The notes beneath the pieces were generated by a model. That model was not told the origin of the DNA and did not search any database. It worked only from the letters and a program-made list of their open reading frames with translations. A stretch of DNA of 64,000 nucleotides, taken from positions 1,736,001 through 1,800,000 of the forward strand of contig OZ244031.1 in NCBI GenBank assembly GCA_965215045.1, written 5' to 3'. Of the stretch, positions 17,172 to 25,276 are shown in pieces (position 1 is the stretch's first letter; the number at the start of each line of letters is the position of its first letter). The position numbers were made by a program, and so were the translations under genes. The stretch is from G965215045 sp965215045. Lineage in GTDB: Bacteria > Pseudomonadota > Gammaproteobacteria > JABABF01.

Positions 17172-17978
17172 CTATAACAGCCAGTGTTTTCCGAAGGCAA
17201 GTTTTTTGTATTCGGGACTTTTATGGCAAAGCGGATGCCAGACATAAGTACCCGGACCCGGGTCCCCTCTCTGCACCAGGTCCTTATTCAAAGCCAGAAT
17301 TTCAATGCCATCCGTGACAAAAATATCCCCCAGGTCCGAACGGCGAATACCCGGGTCCCGGTCCATCAGCACATGGTTGAATATTGCCTGGTCACTATAC
17401 CACCCGTTTTCTTCAGCCATCGCCAGAAGCGAGTCCAGGAAACGAATGGCACCGGGTGTGTTTTTAAACGCGACCCATCCCGTGCATAGCGTATACCCGT
17501 ATTTTTTTCTGAACCGTGGGGGCCAGGCACGCCTCGAGTGTACTGTCGATATGACAATGTCACAGGAGTTCCCGGCCACCAGGTCCTCTACCGGGTCTTT
17601 GAACCACAACGCATCGGTATCCGATAGCACTACATCGTATCCGTCCTGCAAATACTTTCTTACCATTTCCAGTTTCCATATCATGCGGAAATCGCTGATG
17701 GTCCGTGGCACCAAGTTGTAACCCAGCCGTCCTGCAACACGCTGAAGCAGGTACTTGATTCCTGACCTCGCCAAGGCCCATTGCAGGATTTGTTTCAAGG
17801 ACAATTCTTTTGCATACAGGCTGGTTGTGACTCCATGTTTGTGTAAATACTTGCGGCAGGGAGTATCCAGGCAGACGAGCTCGTAATTTTCTATCCCGAG
17901 TTTCTCTATATGCCGGACCCAGTTCAGTGCGACTTCCCGGTAATACAAATTGGAGAGTGCGATGATCTTGAGGTTCAT
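17172..17978 (-). CDS. Glycosyltransferase-like protein, array copy 5 (founder-proximal)
   Basis: 268 residues and the most divergent copy. It lies directly after the membrane-protein gene it accompanies (31-base gap), so it is probably the position from which the array grew. It has its own segment after residue 74 (LLQRVAGRLGYNLVPRT) and the shortest variable region (VHSRRAWPPRFRKKYGYTLCTG; LAMAEENGWYSDQAIFN). The DxD core SDTDALWFKDP is unchanged. Here the five-codon leader reads ATG AAA CAA GTA TGA, again ending on the start codon. Confidence 0.8.
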   Translation of the reverse strand: MNLKIIALSNLYYREVALNWVRHIEKLGIENYELVCLDTPCRKYLHKHGVTTSLYAKELSLKQILQWALARSGIKYLLQRVAGRLGYNLVPRTISDFRMIWKLEMVRKYLQDGYDVVLSDTDALWFKDPVEDLVAGNSCDIVISTVHSRRAWPPRFRKKYGYTLCTGWVAFKNTPGAIRFLDSLLAMAEENGWYSDQAIFNHVLMDRDPGIRRSDLGDIFVTDGIEILALNKDLVQRGDPGPGTYVWHPLCHKSPEYKKLAFGKHWLL

Positions 17979-18009
17979 ACTTGTTTCATGGTTGCGGATT
18001 GTCGTCTAT

Positions 18010-18645
18010 TCACACCCTCGCGCCCCTCTTTTTTTGCAGGTTCAGAAAAATGATGGCGGAGAGTGCGCCGAAGGTATTGAACACCAGGTCCCAGAGCGTG
18101 TTGTAGTAACCGCCGACGCTGGTTTGCTCCAGCATCAGCACCGGGATGAACTCGATAATTTCATTGGTCGCCCCCACACCCATGGCCGCCAACAAGGTGA
18201 GCAGGGCTGGGGCCAGGCGATTTTCGAGTTGCGGGCGGAGCTTCCAAAGGATGTGATGCAGCAGGGCGGCGACGACCACGTAGCAGTAAAAGTGCATGGC
18301 CTGGTCATAGCCCAGGATCGCCGCGTCCCCGGTCTGGAACAGGGACAGCAGCACGACTTCGTAGAGTATTGTCTCCCCGCTGACCAGGGTGGAACCGCCC
18401 AGCAGGTGCAGCAGGCCCCACACGGTGGCCCCCAGCAGGAGTGTCCTGCTGAAGTGGAAGCGCAGGTGCAGACTGGCCATGAGGCCGATAATAATGAGTA
18501 CCTGGAGGACGTAGAGGAGGAACTCGGTATTGCCGCTCTCCAGGAAATGGATACCAAACAGCAGGACGTAGAGCAGGTTGAACAGCAGCAATGCCCAGAG
18601 CAGGGCGGGGGTGGCCGGGACGCCAGGGGAGTGCGGGTCATTCAT
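18010..18645 (-). CDS. Polytopic membrane protein, DUF2238/YjdF-like
   Basis: 211 residues from the ATG at 18645 (an ATG at 18666 adds seven residues). About six hydrophobic helices are visible. The helix containing GYDQAMHFYCYVVVAALLHHILW, the acidic motif ATNEIIEFIPV and the C-terminal NTLWDLVFNTFGALSAIIFL, in which a Trp-Asp pair sits at the start of the last helix, resemble the DUF2238/YjdF inner-membrane family, whose members have D..GHF, E..E and D...N.G motifs. Function unknown. Its last ~60 bp (encoding ALSAIIFLNLQKKRG) are repeated in front of array copies 1-4, so this gene is the source of the repeat boundary. Confidence 0.7.
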   Translation of the reverse strand: MNDPHSPGVPATPALLWALLLFNLLYVLLFGIHFLESGNTEFLLYVLQVLIIIGLMASLHLRFHFSRTLLLGATVWGLLHLLGGSTLVSGETILYEVVLLSLFQTGDAAILGYDQAMHFYCYVVVAALLHHILWKLRPQLENRLAPALLTLLAAMGVGATNEIIEFIPVLMLEQTSVGGYYNTLWDLVFNTFGALSAIIFLNLQKKRGARV

Positions 18646-18742
18646 GGGAAAGGCTCGAGCCGCCACGGGAATTTCCCGAATTATACTCCCGCTTGGAACG
18701 GATATTTATGTGCTTATACAGCTTTGTAACGGGGAGCATCGT

Positions 18743-18748
18743 TATAAT
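18743..18748 (+). promoter_or_regulatory. Consensus -10 box of the peroxiredoxin gene
   Basis: TATAAT 38 bases before the ATG at 18787. TTGTAA lies only 13 bases upstream, too close for an ideal -35, so the -35 is unresolved. Confidence 0.45.
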
Positions 18749-18786
18749 GGCACCGTTGTCATTTGAGAATGCGGGAGGTACAAAAC

Positions 18787-19425
18787 ATGGGACTCAGGTT
18801 AGGTGATGCGGCACCGGACTTCACGGTGCCAAGCACGGAAGGAGAGATTCATTTCCACGAGTGGCTCGGGAATTCCTGGGGCGTGTTGTTTTCGCACCCC
18901 AAGGATTTCACGCCGGTGTGCACTACCGAACTCGGTTACACGGCCAAGCTGAAGGAACGCTTCAGAGAGCGCGACTGCAAGATTATAGGCCTGTCGGTAG
19001 ACCCGGTGGAGTCTCACCGGGGCTGGGCCAAAGATATCGAGGAGACGCAGGGGCAGGCACTGAATTTCCCGCTGATTGCAGATGCGGACCGCACGGTGTC
19101 CACGCTCTACGACATGATCCATCCGAACGCCGACGACTCGTTGACGGTGCGCTCGGTGTTTCTCATCGACCCGAACAAGAAGATTCGCGCCACCATCACC
19201 TACCCGGCCAGCACGGGTCGCGATTTCGATGAGATTCTGCGGGTGTTGCACAGCCTGCAACTCACCGACCAACACAAGGTGGCGACGCCGGTGAACTGGC
19301 GCAGCGGTGAGGACGTGATCATCGTTCCCTCGGTGTCCAACGAGGAGGCCACCCAACTGTTCCCGCAGGGTTGGGATGAGAAAAAACCCTACCTGCGTTA
19401 CGTGCCCTCGCCGGAGAAAAACTGA
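18787..19425 (+). CDS. 1-Cys peroxiredoxin (Prx6 class)
   Basis: 212 residues from ATG 18787, preceded by GGGAGG. The peroxidatic motif is FTPVCTTELG with Cys45, followed by SVDPVESHRGW and the family C-terminal block VATPVNWRSGEDVIIVPSVS. No second Cys is found at a resolving position, so it belongs to the 1-Cys Prx6 type (about 210-220 residues). It reduces hydrogen peroxide and organic or lipid peroxides in the cytoplasm. It stands alone on this strand and is convergent with the flavin oxidoreductase. Confidence 0.95.
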   Translation: MGLRLGDAAPDFTVPSTEGEIHFHEWLGNSWGVLFSHPKDFTPVCTTELGYTAKLKERFRERDCKIIGLSVDPVESHRGWAKDIEETQGQALNFPLIADADRTVSTLYDMIHPNADDSLTVRSVFLIDPNKKIRATITYPASTGRDFDEILRVLHSLQLTDQHKVATPVNWRSGEDVIIVPSVSNEEATQLFPQGWDEKKPYLRYVPSPEKN

Positions 19426-19549
19426 GGACGAGCCCCGGCACAGCGGGGCGTCGGGCACGATTCCCGAGCCTGTTTACCGGGGGCGACAGGCGCACGACTG
19501 CAGTTGTGTTGCCAGCAGTTCGTGCGCGTCGGCACCCGGTGCAGGCTGT

Positions 19550-20746
19550 TCAGTTCAGAACGCAGCGGATGCCTTGGGGGTGTTCGATCAACGACACGCA
19601 GCGGTTGCAATGGGTGCAGCCGTTTTCGTAGCCCTCGGGGTCTGCCTGGGCGTTCTGGACGAGGGCGGGGTCCTTGATCAGCGCGCGCCCCAGTTGGACG
19701 AAATCGAAACCTTCGCGCATGATGTTTTCCAGGCTTTTCAGGGTGCTGCAACCGCCGATGTAGACCACGGCGCACTGCACCCGATCGCGCACGCGCCGCG
19801 CGCGTTCCAGGAAGTACAGTTCTTCGTACGGGTATTCCCGGAACATCCGCTTGCCGATCAGTTTCATGCCGAGCCGGGCGATGGGATTGGTCTCCTGTTC
19901 GATCATGCCGCGTGCAACGCTCTCGCCGCGGAACATGAGCATGGTGTTGTAGCTGCTGGTGCCACCGCTGCAGATGAGCGCATCAATGCCGCCCTGTTCC
20001 AGCAGTGCTGCGACTTTAACGGCTTCGTCGGTTTTAAGGCCGCCCTTGACACCGTCACTGAGCCCCATCTTGCCCAGGATCGGAAGCTCGTCGCCCACTG
20101 CCTTGCGCACGGCTTCCAGTGCCCGTAACGGCAGGCGCATCCGGTTTTCCAGGGAGTCGCCGTACTCATCGGTACGTCGGTTGGTCTTGGGACTGATAAA
20201 CTGGCTCAGGCCATAACCGTGGCCGAAATGCATTTCAATGGCGTCAAAGCCAGCGTTTTTCATGTGCAGCGCCGCATCGTGGTAGCCCTGCACCATGCGG
20301 TCGATGTCACTCTTGCGCATTGCGAGTCCCAGGGGCACGCCGTGTGGCAGGCCGTAGAGGTTCAGTTGCAGGGAAGGACCGCGCGGGAACATACGTCCCC
20401 GCTGTCTGAGATTCTTGGTGAAGTAGCCACAGTGCACCAGCTGGCCGGAGACGCACGCCCCGGTCTGTTTCAGGTTTTGGATGATCGCCCGCAGGCGCGG
20501 CACGAGGTCTTCGTGCATGTACATGACGTTGCCGTGCAGGCGGCCGTTGGCCTCGGTGGCGCAGTAGGCCAGCGTGGTCATGCCGACGCCGCCCTCGCAG
20601 ATCTCGCGATGAAAATCCAGGAAGGATTGTCCGGGAATGCCACCGGGGGTCTTGCCTTCAAAGGTAGCGGACTTGATGATGCGGTTGCGCAGTTGCAACT
20701 TGCCCAGTTTTGCCGGGGCAAAGGCTTTTGCCAGGTGTTTGTTCAT
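19550..20746 (-). CDS. NADH:flavin oxidoreductase, Old Yellow Enzyme family, with Cys-rich C-terminus
   Basis: 398 residues. The N-terminus (FAPAKLGKLQLRNRIIKSATFEG) and the middle motifs HFGHGYGLSQFISP, TDEYGDSLENRMR and GRALIKDP are those of the FMN TIM barrel of Old Yellow Enzymes. The C-terminus has CTHCNRC followed by a fourth Cys (IRCV), the spacing used for the 4Fe-4S cluster in 2,4-dienoyl-CoA reductase-type members, but the second FAD/NAD domain of those enzymes is absent. The start codon overlaps the stop of the amidohydrolase (ATGA), so both are one operon. The substrate is unknown; an enone or enoyl reduction is expected. Confidence 0.88.
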   Translation of the reverse strand: MNKHLAKAFAPAKLGKLQLRNRIIKSATFEGKTPGGIPGQSFLDFHREICEGGVGMTTLAYCATEANGRLHGNVMYMHEDLVPRLRAIIQNLKQTGACVSGQLVHCGYFTKNLRQRGRMFPRGPSLQLNLYGLPHGVPLGLAMRKSDIDRMVQGYHDAALHMKNAGFDAIEMHFGHGYGLSQFISPKTNRRTDEYGDSLENRMRLPLRALEAVRKAVGDELPILGKMGLSDGVKGGLKTDEAVKVAALLEQGGIDALICSGGTSSYNTMLMFRGESVARGMIEQETNPIARLGMKLIGKRMFREYPYEELYFLERARRVRDRVQCAVVYIGGCSTLKSLENIMREGFDFVQLGRALIKDPALVQNAQADPEGYENGCTHCNRCVSLIEHPQGIRCVLN

Positions 20747-22647
20747 AGTGGTTTCTCGATGTCAGGGTTCTTAGCACGCGGAGAAAAACGCAGTGCCCGG
20801 CCCATTTTTTTGTGGCCCAGGTCCGTGCTGCAGGCACCATTCTGCCAGGCGAGTTGGCCCGCGATCAGGGTCTCGGTCACCACGTCGTCGGAACGGTTGA
20901 CCAGCTGTTCGCACTCCAGGTCATCGCGGTAGACCAGGATGCGGTTGGCGTCGCAGTCGTGGCACTTGAGTGCCTCGGGGTCGATGATCGCGAGGTCGGC
21001 CTGCTTGCCGGGTTCCAGGCGGCCGACATCGAGGCCGAAAAAGTGTGCGGGCTCGGAAGTCAAGTGCTGCACGGCACGCGCAACGGTCTCCACAGATTCT
21101 TCGGCGGCGAGTTTCAGGGTCATGAGATTGGCGTCGAAGAAGGCCAGGTTGTTGAGGTGCGCGCCGCTGTCATTGAAACCGGGCAGCACGTGCGGTTCTT
21201 CGAAGAGCAGTTGTTTGACCACTTCGGGATCGGAGTTGGCGATGACCGAGTACCAGCGCAGCTTGAGATCCCAGCAGCGCAGCACGTGCACGAGAAAGTC
21301 CGCCTCGTCTTCCACTGGGGGGAAGCTGTCGAAAAACGCCGCCTCTTCCGTGTCGAGTGCCGGCGGGATGCCCGGGTTTTGCTGGTATTGCCGCAGTCTT
21401 TGGTACGGCTCCTGCAATGCCTGGCCGTGCCAGCCCGGCAGCGGACAGCGGTCGATGTACATATCGTTGAAGTCGCGGCTGAAGCTGCCGACGCGACGCT
21501 GGCGGCGCCCGGTCTTGCCGGCGAGCCAATCCTTTTTGAAGTCGGCCACGTACCCGGGATCCTCGAGCAGGGCGCGACGCCCTTCGACGTCTTCGATGTC
21601 CTTGGCGATCAGGCGGCTGATGGCGGGGAATTCTTCCAGCAGCGGGGTGACGGGGCCGTCTCCCCAGAGTTTGAACGGGGCGGCCAGTGCCTGCATGTGG
21701 AAGTCGCCGGCGAAGAAACGGTTGTTGAGTTGCCGGGCCATGAACAGGATGCCGCGTATCGCCCCGGGGTTGTAGTGGAAATCCAGGGCCGCCAGTGCGG
21801 AGACGCGCAGTGCCTTGCCGAAGAAGCGTCGTGCGGTCAGTCCGAAGCGCAGCAGCACGCCCAGTGGACTGTCGGACATCGGCGTGGTCTGCCAGATGCG
21901 GTCGTGCTTGCGCAGCACGTCGGTCAGTCGTTTGAGTTCGTACAGGCTGGCGTACTGGGAGGGAATGCGCTTGTCGGTATTGGGTTCGTTGGCCAGGTAG
22001 TGGAAGGGCAGGGTGTCGCTGGAAAAGCCGATGTATCCTTCTTCCACCGCTTTTTCCAGCAGGCGGCACATCTCCTGCAACTCGGTGCGGTTGGGTTTCC
22101 TGCGGATGCTGTCTCGCAGGCCCATCACCTGGATGCGCAGCATGGAATGCGGCACCAGCGCGGCCATGTTGGGGCCCAGCGGCAACTGGTCCAGGTGTTC
22201 CAGGTATTCGCCGGTGTCGTTCCAATGCATTTTCTCAGCACATTTGCTGAGCACGCGCTTGGGCACATTTTCGACGCGGGCGAAGCAGTCGACAATCGGA
22301 TCCTGGCCGTTTTGACGCTGGGCACCGAAGGCGGTGCCGATACTGCAGTTGCCGGCGATCACGGTGGTGGTACCGTGGCGCACGGCCTCGGGAAGGCCGG
22401 GGACGAGTTCCACTTCCAGGTCGAGATGGGTATGGATGTCGAGCAGGCCGGGCATGACCCAGCGGCCGGTGGCATCGATGCTGTGCGCACTGTGCCCGGC
22501 TGGCAGATCGGGCCCGATCTCTGCGATCTGTTCACCGCAGATGGCGACATCGAGTGGTTGCGGTGCTTTGCCGTCTCCCAGGAATACCGTGCCGCCCTTG
22601 ATCAACTGGTCCCATTGCGCACCATTGGTTGCAGCCTGTACGGACAT
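20743..22647 (-). CDS. Amidohydrolase, N-acyl-D-amino-acid deacylase-like
   Basis: 634 residues from the ATG at 22647 (GGGGGAA upstream). Metal-binding DIHTHLD follows VMPGLLD near residue 65-75, and TTTVIAGNC comes next. Later motifs are FNDSGAHL, LTSEPAHFFGL.DVGRL.PGKQADLAIID, the C-terminal signature of this amidohydrolase group. Enzymes of this family remove acyl groups from N-acyl-D-amino acids or act on related cyclic amides; with an ene-reductase-like partner in the same operon, another substrate is quite possible. It is transcribed divergently from the glutathione transferase gene. Confidence 0.85.
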   Translation of the reverse strand: MSVQAATNGAQWDQLIKGGTVFLGDGKAPQPLDVAICGEQIAEIGPDLPAGHSAHSIDATGRWVMPGLLDIHTHLDLEVELVPGLPEAVRHGTTTVIAGNCSIGTAFGAQRQNGQDPIVDCFARVENVPKRVLSKCAEKMHWNDTGEYLEHLDQLPLGPNMAALVPHSMLRIQVMGLRDSIRRKPNRTELQEMCRLLEKAVEEGYIGFSSDTLPFHYLANEPNTDKRIPSQYASLYELKRLTDVLRKHDRIWQTTPMSDSPLGVLLRFGLTARRFFGKALRVSALAALDFHYNPGAIRGILFMARQLNNRFFAGDFHMQALAAPFKLWGDGPVTPLLEEFPAISRLIAKDIEDVEGRRALLEDPGYVADFKKDWLAGKTGRRQRRVGSFSRDFNDMYIDRCPLPGWHGQALQEPYQRLRQYQQNPGIPPALDTEEAAFFDSFPPVEDEADFLVHVLRCWDLKLRWYSVIANSDPEVVKQLLFEEPHVLPGFNDSGAHLNNLAFFDANLMTLKLAAEESVETVARAVQHLTSEPAHFFGLDVGRLEPGKQADLAIIDPEALKCHDCDANRILVYRDDLECEQLVNRSDDVVTETLIAGQLAWQNGACSTDLGHKKMGRALRFSPRAKNPDIEKPL

Positions 22648-22725
22648 TGCATTTCCCCCTTGCCTATGTGCCCCGCGGTATGGTCTTGCGGCCTGTCTCG
22701 CCAAGCGGCGCCGGCCCGCCATCTA

Positions 22726-22731
22726 TATAAT
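22726..22731 (+). promoter_or_regulatory. Consensus -10 box of the glutathione transferase gene
   Basis: TATAAT 45 bases before the ATG at 22777, within the 129-base gap between two divergent genes. No good -35 is seen. Confidence 0.4.
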
Positions 22732-22776
22732 GGACAGATATCCCTGTTTTGTCCAACCCCGGAGAAATTTTCAAAG

Positions 22777-23595
22777 ATGTACCGATTGCATTTTGCCCCT
22801 ACCCCGAATGGCTGGAAACCGACCATCATGCTGGAGGAATGCGGGCTCGAGTACGAACTGGTGCAGGTCAATATCGGCTCCGGCGCACAGTTTGAACACG
22901 ACTTCGTGATGATGAATCACAATACCCGCATCCCGGTTTTGGAAGACACGGCGGCCGAGGGTGGCCCCCTGTTCGTGGCGGAATCGGCCGCCATTCTCCT
23001 GTACCTGGGGCACAAGACCGGTCGTTTCGTACCCGTGGAAGAGCGCGAGTATTACCAGGCGGTGCAGTGGTTGTTCTGGCAGATGGCGCACCAGGGGCCG
23101 ACGGCGGGGCAGGCGGGGCATTTTGTGAACTATGCGCCGCCGGAGGCGGAATACGGGCGCCGGCGCTTTCTCAACGAGTACGACCGCATGCTGGGGGTGA
23201 TGAACCTGCGGCTCGCCGACAGTCCCTACCTGGCCGGGGATGAGTACTCGATTGCAGACATGGCCAATTTTCCCTGGCTGATGACACACAGCCGCCTGTG
23301 CTTCGACCCGGAGAAGTTTCCGCACTTGCTGGATTCCGCCAAACCAAACGAGGAGGGTCAGCACTGTTTTGACCTGGAAAAATTTCCACACCTGTTTCGC
23401 TGGTACCAGGAATTGCGCGAGCGTCCGGCCGTGCGTCGCGGCGTCGAGGCCGGCAGGCTGGAATACCAGGACCAGGACGGTGCCCCGACCCGGGAAATGG
23501 GCGAGGAGATCCGGCGGATCCTGTTCAACCAGACTTCGGAGATTTACGCCCGCTCACTGGAGCGGGTGGTGCGTGAGAAGAGCGCCGGCACCTGA
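22777..23595 (+). CDS. Glutathione S-transferase family protein
   Basis: 272 residues. The thioredoxin-like N-domain reads MYRLHFAPTPNGWKPTIMLEE, then the cis-Pro loop NTRIPVLED and the glutathione-binding FVAESAAILLYL. The C-terminal helical domain has YLAGDEYSIADMANFPWL, the usual hydrophobic staple and N-capping box. The early TPNGWK motif is like the YfcG/YghU group. An unusual feature is a 21-residue spaced internal repeat: CFDPEKFPHL and CFDLEKFPHL around residues 170-205. It probably conjugates or reduces electrophiles in the cytoplasm. Confidence 0.93.
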   Translation: MYRLHFAPTPNGWKPTIMLEECGLEYELVQVNIGSGAQFEHDFVMMNHNTRIPVLEDTAAEGGPLFVAESAAILLYLGHKTGRFVPVEEREYYQAVQWLFWQMAHQGPTAGQAGHFVNYAPPEAEYGRRRFLNEYDRMLGVMNLRLADSPYLAGDEYSIADMANFPWLMTHSRLCFDPEKFPHLLDSAKPNEEGQHCFDLEKFPHLFRWYQELRERPAVRRGVEAGRLEYQDQDGAPTREMGEEIRRILFNQTSEIYARSLERVVREKSAGT

Positions 23596-23674
23596 GTTTT
23601 TTGTCGCCGGGTGCGCATCATCAGGGGCGCAGTCGTTCCGCTGCCGGGCGGCTCGGCGACCCGGCACCCCCGCT

Positions 23675-24286
23675 CTACAGGCGTTTTTTCAGGGCGTGCT
23701 CGACCAGCGGCAGCCGGTCGTTGCCGAAGAACATCTCTGTTTCATCGACAAACATGGTCGGGGAGCCGAAGCCCCCTCGCTGCACCAGGGCATCGGTATT
23801 GACGCGCAGCTCCGCCTTGCGCTCCGGGGTGGCGATGTCGGCGAGCAGGGCATCGGCATCCAGGGCACAGCGCGCGCAGATGTCGCGCAGTACTTCGTCC
23901 TGGGAAATATCGCGCAGATCACTCCAGTAGGCCTCGAACACCAGGGCGGAAAACTCTGTCAGCTTGTCGTGTTCGGCGGCGAACAGGCAGCCCCGCATCG
24001 CCTTGACGCTGTTGACCGGGTGGAAGTCCGGCTGGCCGATGCGCAATCCGCACAGTTCCGACCAGGCCTCAAGGTCCTTGAGATAATAGCTGAAGCGGCG
24101 CTCGTTTTCGAACATCTGGTCGCGCATGGCATAGACGCCCTTGTTGACTTCGTTGAACACGCCGCCGACCAGGATCGGCTTCCATTCAATGGGCACGCCC
24201 AGGTCCGCTGCCAGGGGCTGGATGCGGGTGAAGGCGAGGTAGGTCCAGGGTGAGGAACAGTCGTAGAAAAATTCCAGTCGGGGCAT
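23675..24286 (-). CDS. DsbA-like protein, 2-hydroxychromene-2-carboxylate isomerase family
   Basis: 203 residues. The N-terminus FFYDCSSPWTYLAF carries the SSPW motif in which a Ser (S11) replaces the thiol pair of DsbA; the conserved NSVKAMRG block and GSPTMFVD.TEMFFGNDRL at the C-terminus define the HCCA isomerase/kappa-class GST group. Family members use glutathione to isomerise chromene carboxylates in aromatic-ring degradation. The gene is adjacent to, but on the opposite strand from, a glutathione transferase. Other DsbA-like isomerases cannot be excluded. Confidence 0.85.
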   Translation of the reverse strand: MPRLEFFYDCSSPWTYLAFTRIQPLAADLGVPIEWKPILVGGVFNEVNKGVYAMRDQMFENERRFSYYLKDLEAWSELCGLRIGQPDFHPVNSVKAMRGCLFAAEHDKLTEFSALVFEAYWSDLRDISQDEVLRDICARCALDADALLADIATPERKAELRVNTDALVQRGGFGSPTMFVDETEMFFGNDRLPLVEHALKKRL

Positions 24287-24787
24287 GGGCTTGTTTCTTT
24301 AGTGATAGCGGTGTGTATTGTACCAATCCCCCGCTTGCACCCCAGCATTCGGCGGGCATCGCTGCACAAGCTCAGCGACTTATGGGTACCTTTGCTCAAA
24401 AGTGAACCCTCAATGTAGCCGGGGATTGAGGCTGCGCACCTAGGCTCGGGGCCGTTCTGTCTGTGATTTTCCCACTCCACGGGGCTTGCCAATTTTCGTA
24501 TACAGTGGCCTTAATTTACGCTATGGCTGGTGCTTCACACTTGGTGCCAGTTATCTAAAATACTCTATAAATACTTTTACTTGCTTATTTTTTTCTTTTT
24601 TTAACTAGTACAAATTGATCCTTCTGCACAGACCCAACGCTCAGGTACAATAATCTTCATGGCAGCAGATTGCAGATCACATCAGTTTTGGGGCGTACTC
24701 TCAACGAACCAATGTTTTTAAGGGAGGTTATATACTTGACTGCGCAAACCCCGCATGCTGTCTGAGAGACCGACAGGCGATTTCTCC
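24287..24787. other. AT-rich intergenic region before a transposase remnant
   Basis: About 500 bases with no credible gene. From about 24530 the DNA becomes AT-rich with a T-run (TTTTTTTCTTTTTTT near 24590), marking a sharp composition change at the edge of the restriction-modification island. TACAAT at 24641-24646 and TTGACT near 24735 are isolated promoter-like words. I found no inverted terminal repeat of an insertion sequence. Confidence 0.6.
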
Positions 24788-25273
24788 ATGACCCGCAGAA
24801 CTTCCGCTAAGGCACACAGAGAGGGCATCGGTCTTATGGAGCTGATGAAAATGTTTCCCGATGAAGCGACAGCCGCCACTACGCTTGCCAATTGGCGTTG
24901 GGGTGCGTCGGGTCGCAGTTGCCCGCACTGTGGGAGCATAGAGACGAAAGAGATTGATGGCTTGACATACCGGTGCAAGGGTTGCCGGCGGTGCTTCACT
25001 GTTCGCACTGGTACCCTACTGGAGCACTCGAAGATCCCACTTCATAAATGGGTGATCACTATCCACCTTTGCGTTATGAATCCCAAAGGTGTGTCGAGCA
25101 TGAAACTCTATCAGGACCTTGGCATCACACAAAAGACGGCTTGGTTTATGGCACACCGCATTCGCGAAGCATGGGCGAAGAGCGGGGGGCGGTTCCAGGG
25201 CCCGGTCCAGTCAGACAAAATCTACATGGCCAGTAAACAACGGCCTGACTTCAGCTTACTTCGGACTGATTAG
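24788..25273 (+). pseudogene. Truncated IS1595-type transposase
   Basis: 161 residues from ATG 24788. The N-terminal zinc ribbon (CPHCG...YRCKGCRRCFTVRTGT) and the helix-turn-helix block (HKWVITIHLCVMNPKGVSSMKL, GITQKTAWFMAHRIREA) are those of IS1595/ISXO2 transposases of about 300 residues. The catalytic DDE part is missing: where intact proteins read EVDETY(V/I)GGK this one has QSDKIYMASK, losing key residues, and stops soon after. It is therefore dead and abuts a methylase gene whose ATG lies four bases past its stop. Confidence 0.8.
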
Positions 25274-25276
25274 GCC

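Larger units (their letters stand above)
12995..18009 (-). repeat. Tandem array of five glycosyltransferase units (about 1.02-1.05 kb each)
   Basis: The unit consists of about 60 bp of the 3' end of the neighbouring membrane-protein gene (18010-18645), the glycosyltransferase gene, and a spacer with CTCTCCTGTGCCGGGCCTGG. Offsets between successive copies are 1018, 1049, 1049 and 1018 bp. Unit 1 with its spacer is nearly identical to unit 4 with its spacer (offset 3116 bp); units 2 and 3 share their 5' halves; unit 5, next to the parental gene, is the most divergent. The spacers of units 2/3 carry TATAAT and those of 1/4 TACAAT at the same place, in the direction of the genes. Confidence 0.9.

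Noticed and set aside
12995..18009. Glycosyltransferase array considered as a diversity-generating retroelement or invertible switch
   Set aside because: No reverse transcriptase, template repeat, recombinase or inverted orientation; direct tandem copies point to homologous recombination.
20812..22776. Long N-terminal extension of the glutathione transferase frame
   Set aside because: Antisense to the amidohydrolase; the transferase starts at 22777.
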